From Haloimpatiens sp042688525 (GTDB lineage Bacteria; Bacillota; Clostridia; Clostridiales; Clostridiaceae): a stretch of 64,000 nt of DNA. Where the stretch lies: assembly GCF_042688525.2 (NCBI RefSeq), contig NZ_JBHWAB010000001.1, forward strand, positions 930,001 to 994,000, in the 5' to 3' direction. Made by a program: the position numbers and the translations under genes. Numbering within the stretch: position 1 is the stretch's first letter; each line of letters starts with the position of its first letter. Below are positions 53,601-61,980 of this stretch, piece after piece. The notes under the pieces were generated by a model. That model was not told the origin of the DNA. It made no database searches and was given only the letters and a program-made list of their open reading frames with translations.

Positions 53601-54884
53601 ATGGAAGAAAGAGATAGAAATGGATTTAAACCAAAAAAACAAAATGAACCAGAGAAGAGAATAATTTTTACAAAAGAGATGAGACAAAAACATACAATTT
53701 TAGCTCCACAAATGTCTCCTATACATTTTCAGTTTTTACAAGAAGCAATGTACTCAGAGGAATATAGCTTAGAAATTCTTCCAGATGTAGATAATGGAGC
53801 TATAGAAGAAGGACTTAAGTATGTTAACAATGATGCATGTTATCCATCTATTATAGTAATTGGACAAATAATAGAAGCATTAAAGAGTGGAAAATATGAT
53901 ATTAATAATACATCAATAGTAATGGCTCAGTCAGGTGGAGGGTGTAGGTTTACAAATTATATAGGATTCTTAAGGAAAGCACTAAAGGATGCAGGATTTA
54001 ATAATGTTCCAGTTGTATCATTAAATGCTAATGGAATTGAAAAAAATCCAGGATTTAAACCCAGTATAGCATTAGGCAAAAAGTGTTTGTTAGGTGTATT
54101 ATACGGAGATTTACTAATGAGAGTTTTATATAGAGTGAGACCATATGAAAAAATAAAAGGATCTGCTAATGAACTATATAGTAAGTGGGTTAAAAAATGT
54201 AATGAGTCTGTGAGAAACCCAGATAATAAAATATTTAGAAAGTATATTTATGAAATAGTCAATGATTTTGATAATTTAGAAACAGTAGATATAAAAAAGC
54301 CTAAGGTTGGATTGGTTGGAGAAATTTTGGTTAAATTTCATCCAACTGCAAACAATAATATTGTAGATATAATAGAAAAAGAAGGTGCAGAGGCAGTAAT
54401 GCCTGATTTAACTGACTTTTTCTTATATTGTGCTTTTAATCATGGATTTAGAAGAAAATATTTGTCTGGAGGTAGAAAAGAAGAATTATTAGGGAAGGCA
54501 GCAATAAAATATATTGAACATTATAGAAAAGATATGAAAAAAGCACTTGAACAAAGCAAAAGATTTGAATCTCCTAAAAGCATACGAGAATTGGCAGAGG
54601 GTGCATCACCTATTCTTTCAATAGGAAATCAAACAGGTGAAGGATGGTTTTTAACAGCAGAGATGGTTGAGCTTATGGAAAGCGGAACTAAAAATATAGT
54701 ATGTATGCAGCCATTTGCCTGTTTGCCCAATCATGTTACTGGTAAAGGAATGATTAAAGAAGTTAAGAGAAGATATAAGAATTCCAATATTGTAGCAGTA
54801 GACTATGATCCAGGTGCTAGTGAGGTTAATCAATTAAATAGAATTAAACTTATGCTTTCAGGAGCCTTTAAAAATTTAACGTAA
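50661..54884 (+). CDS. Giant 2-hydroxyacyl-CoA dehydratase activase-type fusion protein, copy 2
   Basis: 1407 aa, same architecture as the gene at 42.5 kb: two BadF-type ATPase domains (LGLDVGSTTVKLVIL; FLGIDAGSTTTKAAL), Cys cluster KRCGGCSNNCLL, DUF2229 region and HgdB-like C-terminus (FACLPNHVTGKGMIKEVK). A stretch of about 200 residues (about 60-265) differs from copy 1 at only two positions. The linker after it and the region around residues 1030-1250 differ much more, a mosaic suggesting gene conversion. It lacks the 26-residue tail of copy 1. ATG at 50661 follows GGAGAAGGTGACT, the same leader as copy 1; the frame is open to 50613 without a ribosome binding site. Confidence 0.88.
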   Translation: MKNLLHLGLDVGSTTVKLVILNAQDKIIYSNYQRHYSDIKKTIVKIIKEAYDKFRDSSITIMVTGSGGLGVSKWLNIPFIQEVVASTNTVEKCIPKTDVAIELGGEDAKITYFNQGIEQRMNGTCAGGTGAFIDQMASLLQTDAKGLNELASKHKIIYPIAARCGVFAKTDIQPLLNEGAAKEDIAASVLQAVVNQTISGLACGRPIRGNVAFLGGPLYFLPELRQRFIETLKLTEDQVIFPEKSQLFVALGAALSSKEEKTIKSEELIDRLKTIEGIQEHEVPRMRPLFLNEKELIEFQQRHDKAVVKRRDINTYKGKSFLGIDAGSTTTKAALISENGELLYSYYGSNKGNPLACSIKILKDLYSKLPKDVKICNSAVTGYGEGLIKAGLKVDIGEIETIAHYKAAEFFLPGVDFILDIGGQDMKCLKVKDGVIDSIMLNEACSSGCGSFIETFAHSLKMSVQDFAKEALMAKHPVDLGSRCTVFMNSRVKQAQKEGATVGDISAGLSYSVIKNALQKVIKIRNPKEMGKKIIVQGGTFYNDAVLRSFEFISGRDAIRPDIAGIMGAFGVALICKERYEEGYETTLLKVKELDQFSTQTSMKRCGGCSNNCLLTINKFSDGREFISGNRCERGAGRSKKKENVPNLFEYKYKRTFAYAPLKKEEAMRGVIGIPRVLNIYENYPFWFTFLTQLGFRVELSARSSKKVYEFGIETIPSESACYPAKITHGHIMNLINRGIKTIFYPCVPFESKEQEGADNYYNCPIVTSYSEVIKNNMDIIKEKGINFMNPFFSLQDKKKLEKRLYEEFKKFNVTKLEVKNALDEACKERENVKNDIRQKGEEVLKYLDQNGKKGIVLAGRPYHIDPEINHGIPNLITEYGIAVLTEDSVAHLGKVERPLRVVDQWAYQSRLYAAASFVATQKNLELIQFNSFGCGIDAITTDQAQEILNNYGKIYTVLKIDEGNNLGAARIRIRSLKAAMEERDRNGFKPKKQNEPEKRIIFTKEMRQKHTILAPQMSPIHFQFLQEAMYSEEYSLEILPDVDNGAIEEGLKYVNNDACYPSIIVIGQIIEALKSGKYDINNTSIVMAQSGGGCRFTNYIGFLRKALKDAGFNNVPVVSLNANGIEKNPGFKPSIALGKKCLLGVLYGDLLMRVLYRVRPYEKIKGSANELYSKWVKKCNESVRNPDNKIFRKYIYEIVNDFDNLETVDIKKPKVGLVGEILVKFHPTANNNIVDIIEKEGAEAVMPDLTDFFLYCAFNHGFRRKYLSGGRKEELLGKAAIKYIEHYRKDMKKALEQSKRFESPKSIRELAEGASPILSIGNQTGEGWFLTAEMVELMESGTKNIVCMQPFACLPNHVTGKGMIKEVKRRYKNSNIVAVDYDPGASEVNQLNRIKLMLSGAFKNLT

Positions 54885-54896
54885 CAAGGGATATGA

Positions 54897-54956
54897 AAAT
54901 TAATAATTAAGAATTAAGAATTAAAAATTAAAAATTAAAAATTAAAAATTAAAAAT
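54897..54956. repeat. A/T-rich tandem repeat
   Basis: taataattaagaattaagaa followed by five or so copies of aaaaatt. Such strings also border the core-type-2 module of family A copies, so this may be a decayed remnant. Between it and the promoter nothing else is seen. Confidence 0.6.
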
Positions 54957-54981
54957 GAAAGAGTTTTAATTACATTAAGTC

Positions 54982-55009
54982 TTGACATATTAAGAAATAG
55001 CATTATAAT
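54982..55009 (+). promoter_or_regulatory. Sigma-A promoter of the T-box/valS unit
   Basis: TTGACA (54982-54987), 16-bp spacer, TATAAT (55004-55009). Confidence 0.88.
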
Positions 55010-55035
55010 AATAATTATATTTTAACATTTAAAAA

Positions 55036-55274
55036 TAAAGACTGTGAAGAAGAGGAGTAAAGGTTAAGGAGTATTAAGAGAGGAAAGTTCACCGGCTGAA
55101 AGACTTTCTATACAAATGCCTTGAAGGTAGCTTTGGAGTTTCTTTGCTGAAACAATAGTAAGCAAAGACGGGTTAAACCGTTATTAATTGAGAGTCTATA
55201 TTAAGTTTATAATATAGGAATTAAGGTGGTAACGCGCGCTGTCGTCCTTTAGATGGATGAGAGCGCTTTTTTTA
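55036..55274 (+). promoter_or_regulatory. T-box leader, Val specifier
   Basis: Stem I starts gaagaagaggagtaaagg. The 3' side reads cttgaagGTAgctttggag, placing the specifier GTA (Val) at 55127-55129. The T-box sequence aaggtggtaacgcgcgc at 55222-55238 is followed by a terminator (gcgctgtcgtcc/ggatgagagcgc) with T-run ending at 55274. Uncharged tRNA-Val should favour the antiterminator and valS expression. It has the ordinary single terminator, in contrast to the AspRS leader. Confidence 0.95.
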
Positions 55275-55295
55275 TTTAATGAAGGAGGGAACGAT

Positions 55296-57947
55296 ATGGA
55301 AGAAAATAAGAATATATCAAAAACTTATGATCCTAAAGAATTTGAAGAAAGACTTTATAATAATTGGGTAGAAAAGGGATACTTTACCCCAAAAGCGGAT
55401 GAAAATAAAAAACCATACACTATTATAATGCCACCTCCAAATATAACAGGACAATTACACTTAGGTCATGCTCTTGACGATACACTTCAAGACTTTTTAA
55501 TAAGAGTTAAAAGAATGCAAGGTTATAGTGCATTATATCTACCAGGAGAAGACCATGCTAGTATAGCAACAGAAGTTAAGGTTGAAAAAGAACTTTTAAA
55601 AGAAGGTTTAAACAAAAAAGAAATGGGAAGAGAAGCTTTCCTTGAAAGAGTATGGGATTGGGCTGATCAGTATAGAAATAGAATAAGAAACCAAGTTAAA
55701 AAATTAGGTGTTTCTTGTGATTTTACAAGAGAAAGATTTACAATGGACGAAAAATTAAATGAGGCAGTAAGAGAAGTATTTGTTAAATTGTATGAAGAAG
55801 GTTTAATTTATAAAGGAAATAGAATAACTAACTGGTGCCCAAAATGTCAAACAGCTCTTTCAGATGCTGAAATTGAATATGAAGAACAAAATGGTCATTT
55901 TTGGCATGTAAAATACCCAGTTAAAGATAGTGAAGAATGGCTTGAAATAGCAACTACAAGGCCAGAAACAATGCTTGGAGATACAGCAGTAGCAGTTCAT
56001 CCAGAAGATGATAGATATAAGCATTTAGTAGGAAAAACTTTAATATTACCACTTGTAAATAGAGAAATTCCTATAGTTGCAGATGATTATGTTGACAGAG
56101 AATTTGGTACTGGAGCAGTTAAAATAACACCAGCACATGATCCAAATGACTTTGGTGTAGGTAAAAGACACAACCTTCCAGAAATAATAGTATTGGATGA
56201 AGATGGAACTATAAAAGAAGGTTATGGAAAATATTCTGGAATGGATAGATATGAAGCTAGAAAAGCTATGGTAGAAGACTTAAAGGCACAAGGATACTTA
56301 GTTAAAATTAAAGAACATGCACATAATGTTGGATGTCATGATAGATGTGGAACAACAGTTGAACCAATGCTTTCAAAACAATGGTATGTAAAAATGAAAC
56401 CTTTAGCAGAGCCTGCAATAGAAGCTGTTAGAAATGATAAAATAAAATTTGTTCCAAAGAGATTTGATAAAATATATTTCAACTGGATGGAAAACATTCA
56501 AGATTGGTGTATTTCAAGACAGCTTTGGTGGGGACATAGAATTCCTGTTTGGTACTGTAAAGATTGTGGAGAAGTTATTGTTGCTAAAGAAGAGCCAACA
56601 AAATGTCCAAAATGTCAAAGTAATAACTTAGAACAGGATAAAGATGTACTTGATACATGGTTTTCATCAGCTTTATGGCCATTTTCAACACTAGGTTGGC
56701 CAGAAAACAGTGAGGATTTAAAATACTTCTATCCAACTAGTACATTAGTAACTGGTTATGATATTATATTCTTCTGGGTTGCTAGAATGATATTCTCAGG
56801 ACTTCATAATATGGATGATATACCATTTGAAAATGTATTAATTCATGGTATTGTAAGAGATAGCCAAGGAAGAAAGATGTCTAAGTCTTTAGGAAATGGT
56901 GTAGATCCTCTTGAAGTTATAGATAAGTATGGTGCAGATGCTCTTAGATTTATGCTTATTACAGGAAATGCAGCAGGAAATGATATAAGATTCTATGAAG
57001 AAAAAGTAGAATCAGCTAGAAACTTTGCAAATAAAATGTGGAATGCTTCAAGATTTGTACTTATGAATCTTGATAAAGAATTAATGGAAAAATATAAAGA
57101 GTGTAAAGATTATACAATTGCAGATAGATGGATTATTTCTAGATTAAATAATTTAGTAAAAGAAGTAACAGAAAACATTGATAAATTCGAACTTGGAATG
57201 GCTTCACAAAAAGTTTATGAATTTATGTGGAATGAATTCTGTGATTGGTATATAGAACTTGTTAAACCTGTACTTTATGGTGAAGATGAAAAGGCTAAAG
57301 GTGTTGTATTTAACGTTTTACATAAAGTACTTGTTACAGGATTAAAATTATTACATCCAGTAATGCCATTTATAACAGAAGAAATTTATACTCATTTAGA
57401 TACACAAGATGAGTCAATAACAATCTCACAATGGCCACAATATGATGAAACTTTACAAGATAAAGAAGCAGAAGATAGTATAGAATATATAATAGAAGCT
57501 ATAACAGCTCTTAGAAATGTAAGAGCACAAATGAATGTACCACCTTCTAAGAAAGCTAAAGTAATGGCTTATGTAACAGAAGGAAAAGAAGCATTTGACG
57601 AAGGAAGAATCTATTTTGAAAAATTAGCTTCAGCTTCAGAATTTGTATTTTTAAATTCAAAAGAAGAAGCGCCTGAAAATGCTGTTTCTGCAGTTACTAA
57701 GTCTGGTGAGTTTTATATGCCACTTTTAGATTTAGTTGATGTAGAAAAAGAACTTGAAAGATTGAATAAAGAAAAAGATAAATTACAAAAAGAAATTACA
57801 AGAGTTGAAAAGAAACTTTCAAATGAAAAGTTTGTTTCTAAAGCTCCAGAAAAAGTTGTAAATGAAGAAAAAGAAAAAGGTGAAAAGTATAAAGAGATGT
57901 ATAATTCTGTATTAGAAAGAATTGAATCTTTAGGAAATATGAAATAA
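55296..57947 (+). CDS. valS: Valyl-tRNA synthetase
   Basis: An 883-aa class Ia synthetase. HLGHALDD (HIGH motif, near residue 52) and KMSKSLGNG (KMSKS, near 528) are intact. The editing domain has TTRPETMLGDTAVAVHPED. A zinc-ribbon-like insertion has CKDCGEVIVAKEEPTKCPKC, and the C-terminal coiled-coil arm (VEKELERLNKEKDKLQKEI) is the ValRS type. The frame opens at 55257 within the terminator; the ATG at 55296 has GGAGGG upstream and is chosen. Expression is under a Val T-box. The stop codon abuts a degenerate family A repeat. Confidence 0.97.
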   Translation: MEENKNISKTYDPKEFEERLYNNWVEKGYFTPKADENKKPYTIIMPPPNITGQLHLGHALDDTLQDFLIRVKRMQGYSALYLPGEDHASIATEVKVEKELLKEGLNKKEMGREAFLERVWDWADQYRNRIRNQVKKLGVSCDFTRERFTMDEKLNEAVREVFVKLYEEGLIYKGNRITNWCPKCQTALSDAEIEYEEQNGHFWHVKYPVKDSEEWLEIATTRPETMLGDTAVAVHPEDDRYKHLVGKTLILPLVNREIPIVADDYVDREFGTGAVKITPAHDPNDFGVGKRHNLPEIIVLDEDGTIKEGYGKYSGMDRYEARKAMVEDLKAQGYLVKIKEHAHNVGCHDRCGTTVEPMLSKQWYVKMKPLAEPAIEAVRNDKIKFVPKRFDKIYFNWMENIQDWCISRQLWWGHRIPVWYCKDCGEVIVAKEEPTKCPKCQSNNLEQDKDVLDTWFSSALWPFSTLGWPENSEDLKYFYPTSTLVTGYDIIFFWVARMIFSGLHNMDDIPFENVLIHGIVRDSQGRKMSKSLGNGVDPLEVIDKYGADALRFMLITGNAAGNDIRFYEEKVESARNFANKMWNASRFVLMNLDKELMEKYKECKDYTIADRWIISRLNNLVKEVTENIDKFELGMASQKVYEFMWNEFCDWYIELVKPVLYGEDEKAKGVVFNVLHKVLVTGLKLLHPVMPFITEEIYTHLDTQDESITISQWPQYDETLQDKEAEDSIEYIIEAITALRNVRAQMNVPPSKKAKVMAYVTEGKEAFDEGRIYFEKLASASEFVFLNSKEEAPENAVSAVTKSGEFYMPLLDLVDVEKELERLNKEKDKLQKEITRVEKKLSNEKFVSKAPEKVVNEEKEKGEKYKEMYNSVLERIESLGNMK

Positions 57948-57948
57948 A

Positions 57949-58185
57949 TCAACTTTTATTTACTGGCAATGTGCATAACTTATGTTGTGAAGTAAATATC
58001 TGAATCTTACGTAAAATATCATTTATCTACGTTAAGACATATTTTTGACCTCGAAAGTTGAATAAAGAATTAAGGAAATTTTGCATTAGGGCAAAATTTC
58101 CTTAATTTTATAATTTAAAGATTTTTGTTAAAGCAAAAATTAACATTTATTCTTCATTTTTAATTTAAAATTATTAATTGTATTT
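57949..58185 (+). repeat. Family A element, copy 14, degenerate, plus core-2 module
   Basis: tcaacttttat and tcgaaagttgaat are eroded ends; between them gtgaagtaaatatct resembles the third palindrome of copy 6. Directly after it a core-type-2 module follows (ttttgcattagggcaaaa, tttttgttaaagcaaaaatt), here outside the arms. This shows the core-2 module can occur apart from the arms. Confidence 0.7.
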
Positions 58186-58244
58186 AGAAATGAATGGGTA
58201 TATTATTATATTAAGCTTTATATTACGGATTGATAGGGGGAAAC

Positions 58245-59564
58245 ATGATGAATTACGAAGAGGTTATGAATTATGTAAATAATACAGCAAAACTTGGTAG
58301 TAATTTGGGGTTGGAAAGAACAGAAAAACTTTTGGAACTTTTGGGGAATCCACATAAAAAGTTAAAATGTATACATATAGCAGGTACGAACGGTAAAGGT
58401 TCTACTACATCTATGATTTCTCAAATTATGAGACAAGCTGGATATAAGGTAGGAATGTATACATCTCCGTATATTGAAGAGTTTGAGGAAAGAATACAAA
58501 TAAATGGGGAAAATATATCTAAAAATGATTTAGTATGTGTAATAAACAAAGTAGCTGAAAATGTGGAAAAAGTAGTGCAATTAGGATATGAACATCCTAC
58601 TCAATTTGAAATAATTACCTGTGCTATGTTTTTATATTTTTACAAACAAAAAGTAGATTATGCAGTGATAGAAGTTGGACTTGGAGGAAGATTAGATTCT
58701 ACTAATGTAATAAATCCTATTTTGACAATTATAGCATCTATAAGTTTTGATCACATGCATATACTTGGAGATACTATAGATAAAATTGCTTATGAGAAAG
58801 CAGGTATAATAAAAGCTGGTGTGCCAGTGGTATTATATCCTCAAAGTAAAGAGGCAGAAAGTGTAATAGAAAAAATATGTAATGATAAAAATAGTAAATT
58901 AATAAAAGTAGACAGAAATTCTGTGAAATATTTAGAAAAAGAAAATATATATGATGAAACAAATGATATAAAAAAAGTTATACAAAGATTAAATGTTTGT
59001 ACAGTAAAAAATACATATGATATTAAATTATCTTTACTAGGTAAACATCAAATGTTGAATTGTGCAGTAGCTATAAAGGCGGTAGAACAGTTAATAGATA
59101 TGGGAATAAAAATCTCAAAAGGAAATATTATAAAAGCATTAAAAAGTGTTAAATGGCCAGCAAGGTTAGAAATTATAAAAAATAATCCTTTAGTAGTTAT
59201 AGATGGGGCTCATAATATAGATGGAATAACAAAATTAACAGAAAGTATTAATAGTTATTTTAATTATAAGAAGTTAATCTTAATAATTGGTATACTTGCA
59301 GATAAACAAGTTGATAACATGGTAAAAACTATAGTACCTATGGCAAGTAAAGTTATAACAGTGACTCCAAATAGTGATAGAGCAGAAATTGGTGATGACC
59401 TTAAAAACGTAGTTATAAAGTATAATTCAGATTGTGAATCAGTACAAAATTATAAAGAAGCTTATGAAAAAGCATTAGATTATTGTGATAAAGATGATTT
59501 ATTATTAATTTGTGGTTCTCTTTATATGGTAGGAGATATGAGAAGAATAATTAGAAATAAATAA
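58245..59564 (+). CDS. folC: Folylpolyglutamate synthase / dihydrofolate synthase
   Basis: A 439-aa Mur-ligase-like enzyme that adds glutamate to folates. HIAGTNGKGSTTSMISQIM (P-loop, near residue 45), YTSPYIEEFEERIQING, VIEVGLGGRLDSTNVI, SFDHMHILGDT and a C-terminal VIDGAHNIDGI are all present, and the length is normal. The frame opens with TTG at 58230, but AGGGGG at 58235-58240 points to the ATG pair at 58245/58248. In many clostridia folC follows valS, as here. Confidence 0.95.
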   Translation: MMNYEEVMNYVNNTAKLGSNLGLERTEKLLELLGNPHKKLKCIHIAGTNGKGSTTSMISQIMRQAGYKVGMYTSPYIEEFEERIQINGENISKNDLVCVINKVAENVEKVVQLGYEHPTQFEIITCAMFLYFYKQKVDYAVIEVGLGGRLDSTNVINPILTIIASISFDHMHILGDTIDKIAYEKAGIIKAGVPVVLYPQSKEAESVIEKICNDKNSKLIKVDRNSVKYLEKENIYDETNDIKKVIQRLNVCTVKNTYDIKLSLLGKHQMLNCAVAIKAVEQLIDMGIKISKGNIIKALKSVKWPARLEIIKNNPLVVIDGAHNIDGITKLTESINSYFNYKKLILIIGILADKQVDNMVKTIVPMASKVITVTPNSDRAEIGDDLKNVVIKYNSDCESVQNYKEAYEKALDYCDKDDLLLICGSLYMVGDMRRIIRNK

Positions 59565-59645
59565 TGTATTTTTGCAGCTTGCAAATCGAAACTGTTATAT
59601 ATGGCTACATAATCGTTGAATATATAAAGATGAAGTAGATAGAAT

Positions 59646-59792
59646 AAAGTTAAAAGTATAAAGTTAAAAGTATAAATAAGGATGTTTTTCTTATAGAAAA
59701 ACTTTAATTAATAGATTTTCAAAAGTTTGTTTTTGAAAATTTTCCTCATTTGTTCTTTCTTCTTTATACTTTTTACTTTCTTTTTATACTTT
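59646..59792 (+). repeat. Family C palindromic repeat between convergent genes
   Basis: aaagttaaaagtataaagtt and ctttttactttctttttat ends, with inner arms gtttttcttatagaaaaac and gattttcaaaagtttgtttttgaaaat. The right end is 4 bp from the stop codon of the minus-strand TSCPD gene. Confidence 0.8.
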
Positions 59793-59795
59793 ATT

Positions 59796-60035
59796 TTACA
59801 ATATTTCTTTAAGAGCTTTAGCAAGTTGATCGGGACATGAAGTTGATTTTGAGCCGCATTTAATCCCTTCTAATTTTTTTATAACATCATTTACTTCTAA
59901 TCCATCTATTAAACTACATATTCCTTTTAGATTTCCATCACATCCACCTATAAAAGAAACATTTTTAAGTTTACCATCTACTATATCGAAGTTAATTTGT
60001 CTAGAACAAACACCATTTGTCTTATAAGTATACAT
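59796..60035 (-). CDS. TSCPD-domain protein (TIGR03905 type)
   Basis: A 79-aa single-domain protein ending KSTSCPDQLAKALKEIL, which carries the TSCPD motif also found at the C-terminus of some ribonucleotide reductases. Further cysteines (VCSRQ, GGCDGN, GICSL, KCGSK) suggest metal or redox chemistry. It is widespread as a small orphan gene in clostridia; function unknown. AAGGATGG precedes the ATG. Confidence 0.88.
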   Translation of the reverse strand: MYTYKTNGVCSRQINFDIVDGKLKNVSFIGGCDGNLKGICSLIDGLEVNDVIKKLEGIKCGSKSTSCPDQLAKALKEIL

Positions 60036-60251
60036 TAAACATCCATCCTTTCAAAAATCATGTCTCTTGCATAAATTATATTCAATTATAAAAAGAATGT
60101 CCATAGTTGTAGGGCTTTTTACTTTAGGTTAAGTTCAGATATATTATCTAAAGTTGCTATAAATGAGAATAAAAAAATAAAATAACTTAAAGTATTTATT
60201 ATCCAAAAAGCTGTTTTTGCCATAGTATATCATATAAGGGGGTGAATTTAT

Positions 60252-61136
60252 GTGAGATATTTGTATGTATGTAATACTTCTTCAGATTCAGTTTCAAAAA
60301 TAAATATAGAACATTTAGATGAACAAAATAAAATAGTATTAGGTGATAATAGATTAACTAGAGTAGGTCCCCATGGTATATGTATTTACAAAAATAATAT
60401 ATTAACAGCAAATAATTATAGTAATGATATATCTGTTATTGATATTAAACATCAAAAAAAGGTACAAGATTATTTTATAGGTATGCACTGTAATGATGTA
60501 AGAGTACAAGAAGATACAGCATATGTAATTTGTGGAGATTCAAATAATGTAATCACATTTAATTTAAAAAAAGAAAAAATTATGCAAGAAATTCCTTGTG
60601 GAAATTTACCTCATAGTATAGATATAGATAAAAGAAAGAAAATTGCTATAATCTCTAATATGGAAGATGATAGTATTACTTTAATGGATTGTAGTAATAA
60701 TAGCATAATGAGAAAAATAAAAGTAGGAGCATATCCTACAAAAGCATTGTTTTCCTTGAATGGAGATTATATATTTGTGTGTGAAAGTAATATAGGATTA
60801 GATTGTAAAGGAAGTTTAGCAATAATATCACTAAAAAATTTTGAAATATTAACTAGAGTAAGATTAGGTAATAGCCCGGTGGATATGTATTGTGATGAAA
60901 GATTTTGCTATGTATCTAATTTTGGAGAAGGTACTATAAGTATAATAGATATAAATAATTTTAAAGAAGTGAAAGCAATACGAATAGGAGGGATGCCAAG
61001 GGGGATAATAAGAGTTGGAAGAATGTTGTATGTAGGAGATAACTATAATAATTTACTTTTTAGAATTGATATTAAAAATCGTAATAAAAAAGCCATTTCC
61101 ATAGGTGGTGAACCTACAGGAATGACTTTAAACTAA
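60252..61136 (+). CDS. YncE-like seven-bladed beta-propeller protein
   Basis: 294 aa built of about seven repeats of 40 residues: MRYLYVCNTSSDSVSKINIE, NNILTANNYSNDISVIDIK, DTAYVICGDSNNVITFNLK, KIAIISNMEDDSITLMDCS, DYIFVCESN...LAIISLK, RFCYVSNFGEGTISIIDIN, RMLYVGDNYNNLLFRIDIK. There is no signal peptide, so unlike many YncE proteins it seems cytosolic or on the spore surface. Ligand unknown. The start is GTG after GGGGGTG; the nearby ATG is followed at once by a stop. Its stop overlaps that of the convergent DUF4364 gene. Confidence 0.82.
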   Translation: MRYLYVCNTSSDSVSKINIEHLDEQNKIVLGDNRLTRVGPHGICIYKNNILTANNYSNDISVIDIKHQKKVQDYFIGMHCNDVRVQEDTAYVICGDSNNVITFNLKKEKIMQEIPCGNLPHSIDIDKRKKIAIISNMEDDSITLMDCSNNSIMRKIKVGAYPTKALFSLNGDYIFVCESNIGLDCKGSLAIISLKNFEILTRVRLGNSPVDMYCDERFCYVSNFGEGTISIIDINNFKEVKAIRIGGMPRGIIRVGRMLYVGDNYNNLLFRIDIKNRNKKAISIGGEPTGMTLN

Positions 61137-61666
61137 TTATTATCGTCTATTAAGATATTCATGATATTGTTATACAATTGGGAAGAATTATTTTTCCATT
61201 TAGCACATAATTCTCTAGCTTGTTTATTAGAAGGAACGCCAATTTTAATATTTATAAGTGTATAATCGCCTTCAGATGCTTTTAGATTTACAACAAAATT
61301 GTCAAAGTTTTCAATAGTATAATCAGCAGTTATAGTTATTTCTTTTTTTATATTTTCTATATGATTTTGTAAATATGTATCTATTATTTCAAGTTTATCA
61401 CTGGATATTCTAGTTTTAAACAGTGATAGCACTTTTAACCCTTTGTCTGTTACTATGAGCCTGTGTTTACCATTCTTTTCATAAGACTTTAAAAAATTTG
61501 AAGCAATTAATTCAGAAAGGTATTGTTGAAGGCTAAAGTAATTCATAAAATTATTTTCTAGAACAATGTCGGTTAACTGCATATTTGATATAGGTAGATT
61601 AATATTCTTAATTATATATAATAAAAAAAGTTTATTTTCTGCTAATTCTAATGTATCATCAAACAT
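61133..61666 (-). CDS. DUF4364 winged-helix protein
   Basis: 177 aa. The N-terminal 80 residues form a winged helix (KLFLLYIIKNINLPISNMQLTDIVLEN...QQYLSELIASNFLKS...HRLIVTDKGLKVLSLF), and the C-terminal half is an alpha/beta domain of the DUF4364 family (KIGVPSNKQARELCAKWKNN). It is likely a transcription regulator; targets unknown. GAGGAGG precedes the ATG. The last four bases overlap the convergent propeller gene, with no terminator between them. Confidence 0.85.
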   Translation of the reverse strand: MFDDTLELAENKLFLLYIIKNINLPISNMQLTDIVLENNFMNYFSLQQYLSELIASNFLKSYEKNGKHRLIVTDKGLKVLSLFKTRISSDKLEIIDTYLQNHIENIKKEITITADYTIENFDNFVVNLKASEGDYTLINIKIGVPSNKQARELCAKWKNNSSQLYNNIMNILIDDNN

Positions 61667-61713
61667 GTCTTAGCCTCCTCATTAAAAGTAACTATATTCA
61701 TTATAACATAAAA

Positions 61714-61734
61714 AGCACCGAAATAAATCGGTGC
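61714..61734 (-). terminator. Terminator of the SASP gene
   Basis: AGCACCGA and TCGGTGCT pair around a short loop, with T-rich sequence following on the minus strand (TTTTATG) and also on the plus strand. Confidence 0.82.
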
Positions 61735-61746
61735 TAAAATTTTTTA

Positions 61747-61980
61747 TTATGCTTTTTTACCATTTACAAGTTCTTGCTCAGCTAATTTAACTAATTTCTT
61801 TGTCATAGTTCCCCCAACTCTACCACAGTTTTTCGAGGAAACTTCACCCCAATAGTCTTCAGAACCTTGATGTACTCCTAGATTAAGATCTTCGGCTATT
61901 TCATATTTCATATTATCAAGAATTTTATGAACTTCAGGTACAACTTGAGTTGCACCAGTGCCAGATTGACCAAGAGCCAT
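61747..61980 (-). CDS. Alpha/beta-type small acid-soluble spore protein
   Basis: A 77-aa DNA-binding protein that coats spore DNA. It has both family signatures: KYEIAEDLNLGV (around the GPR protease cleavage site) and CGRVGGTMTKKLVKLAEQ. The N-terminus MALGQSGTGATQVVPEV is typical of clostridial SASPs. AAGGAGG lies upstream of the ATG. Expression should be forespore-specific (sigma-G), but I could not pick out a convincing sigma-G promoter upstream. Confidence 0.95.
   Translation of the reverse strand: MALGQSGTGATQVVPEVHKILDNMKYEIAEDLNLGVHQGSEDYWGEVSSKNCGRVGGTMTKKLVKLAEQELVNGKKA

Noticed and set aside
54897..54956. Tandem aaaaatt repeats as a functional iteron or origin
   Set aside because: Low-complexity and imperfect; similar A/T strings border family A core-2 modules, and no replication genes are near.
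1031..58185. Dispersed repeats as a CRISPR array or as rRNA/tRNA fragments
   Set aside because: Copies are kilobases apart, palindromic, of varying length and in both orientations, without regular spacers or cas genes. No cloverleaf or rRNA sequence was recognised.
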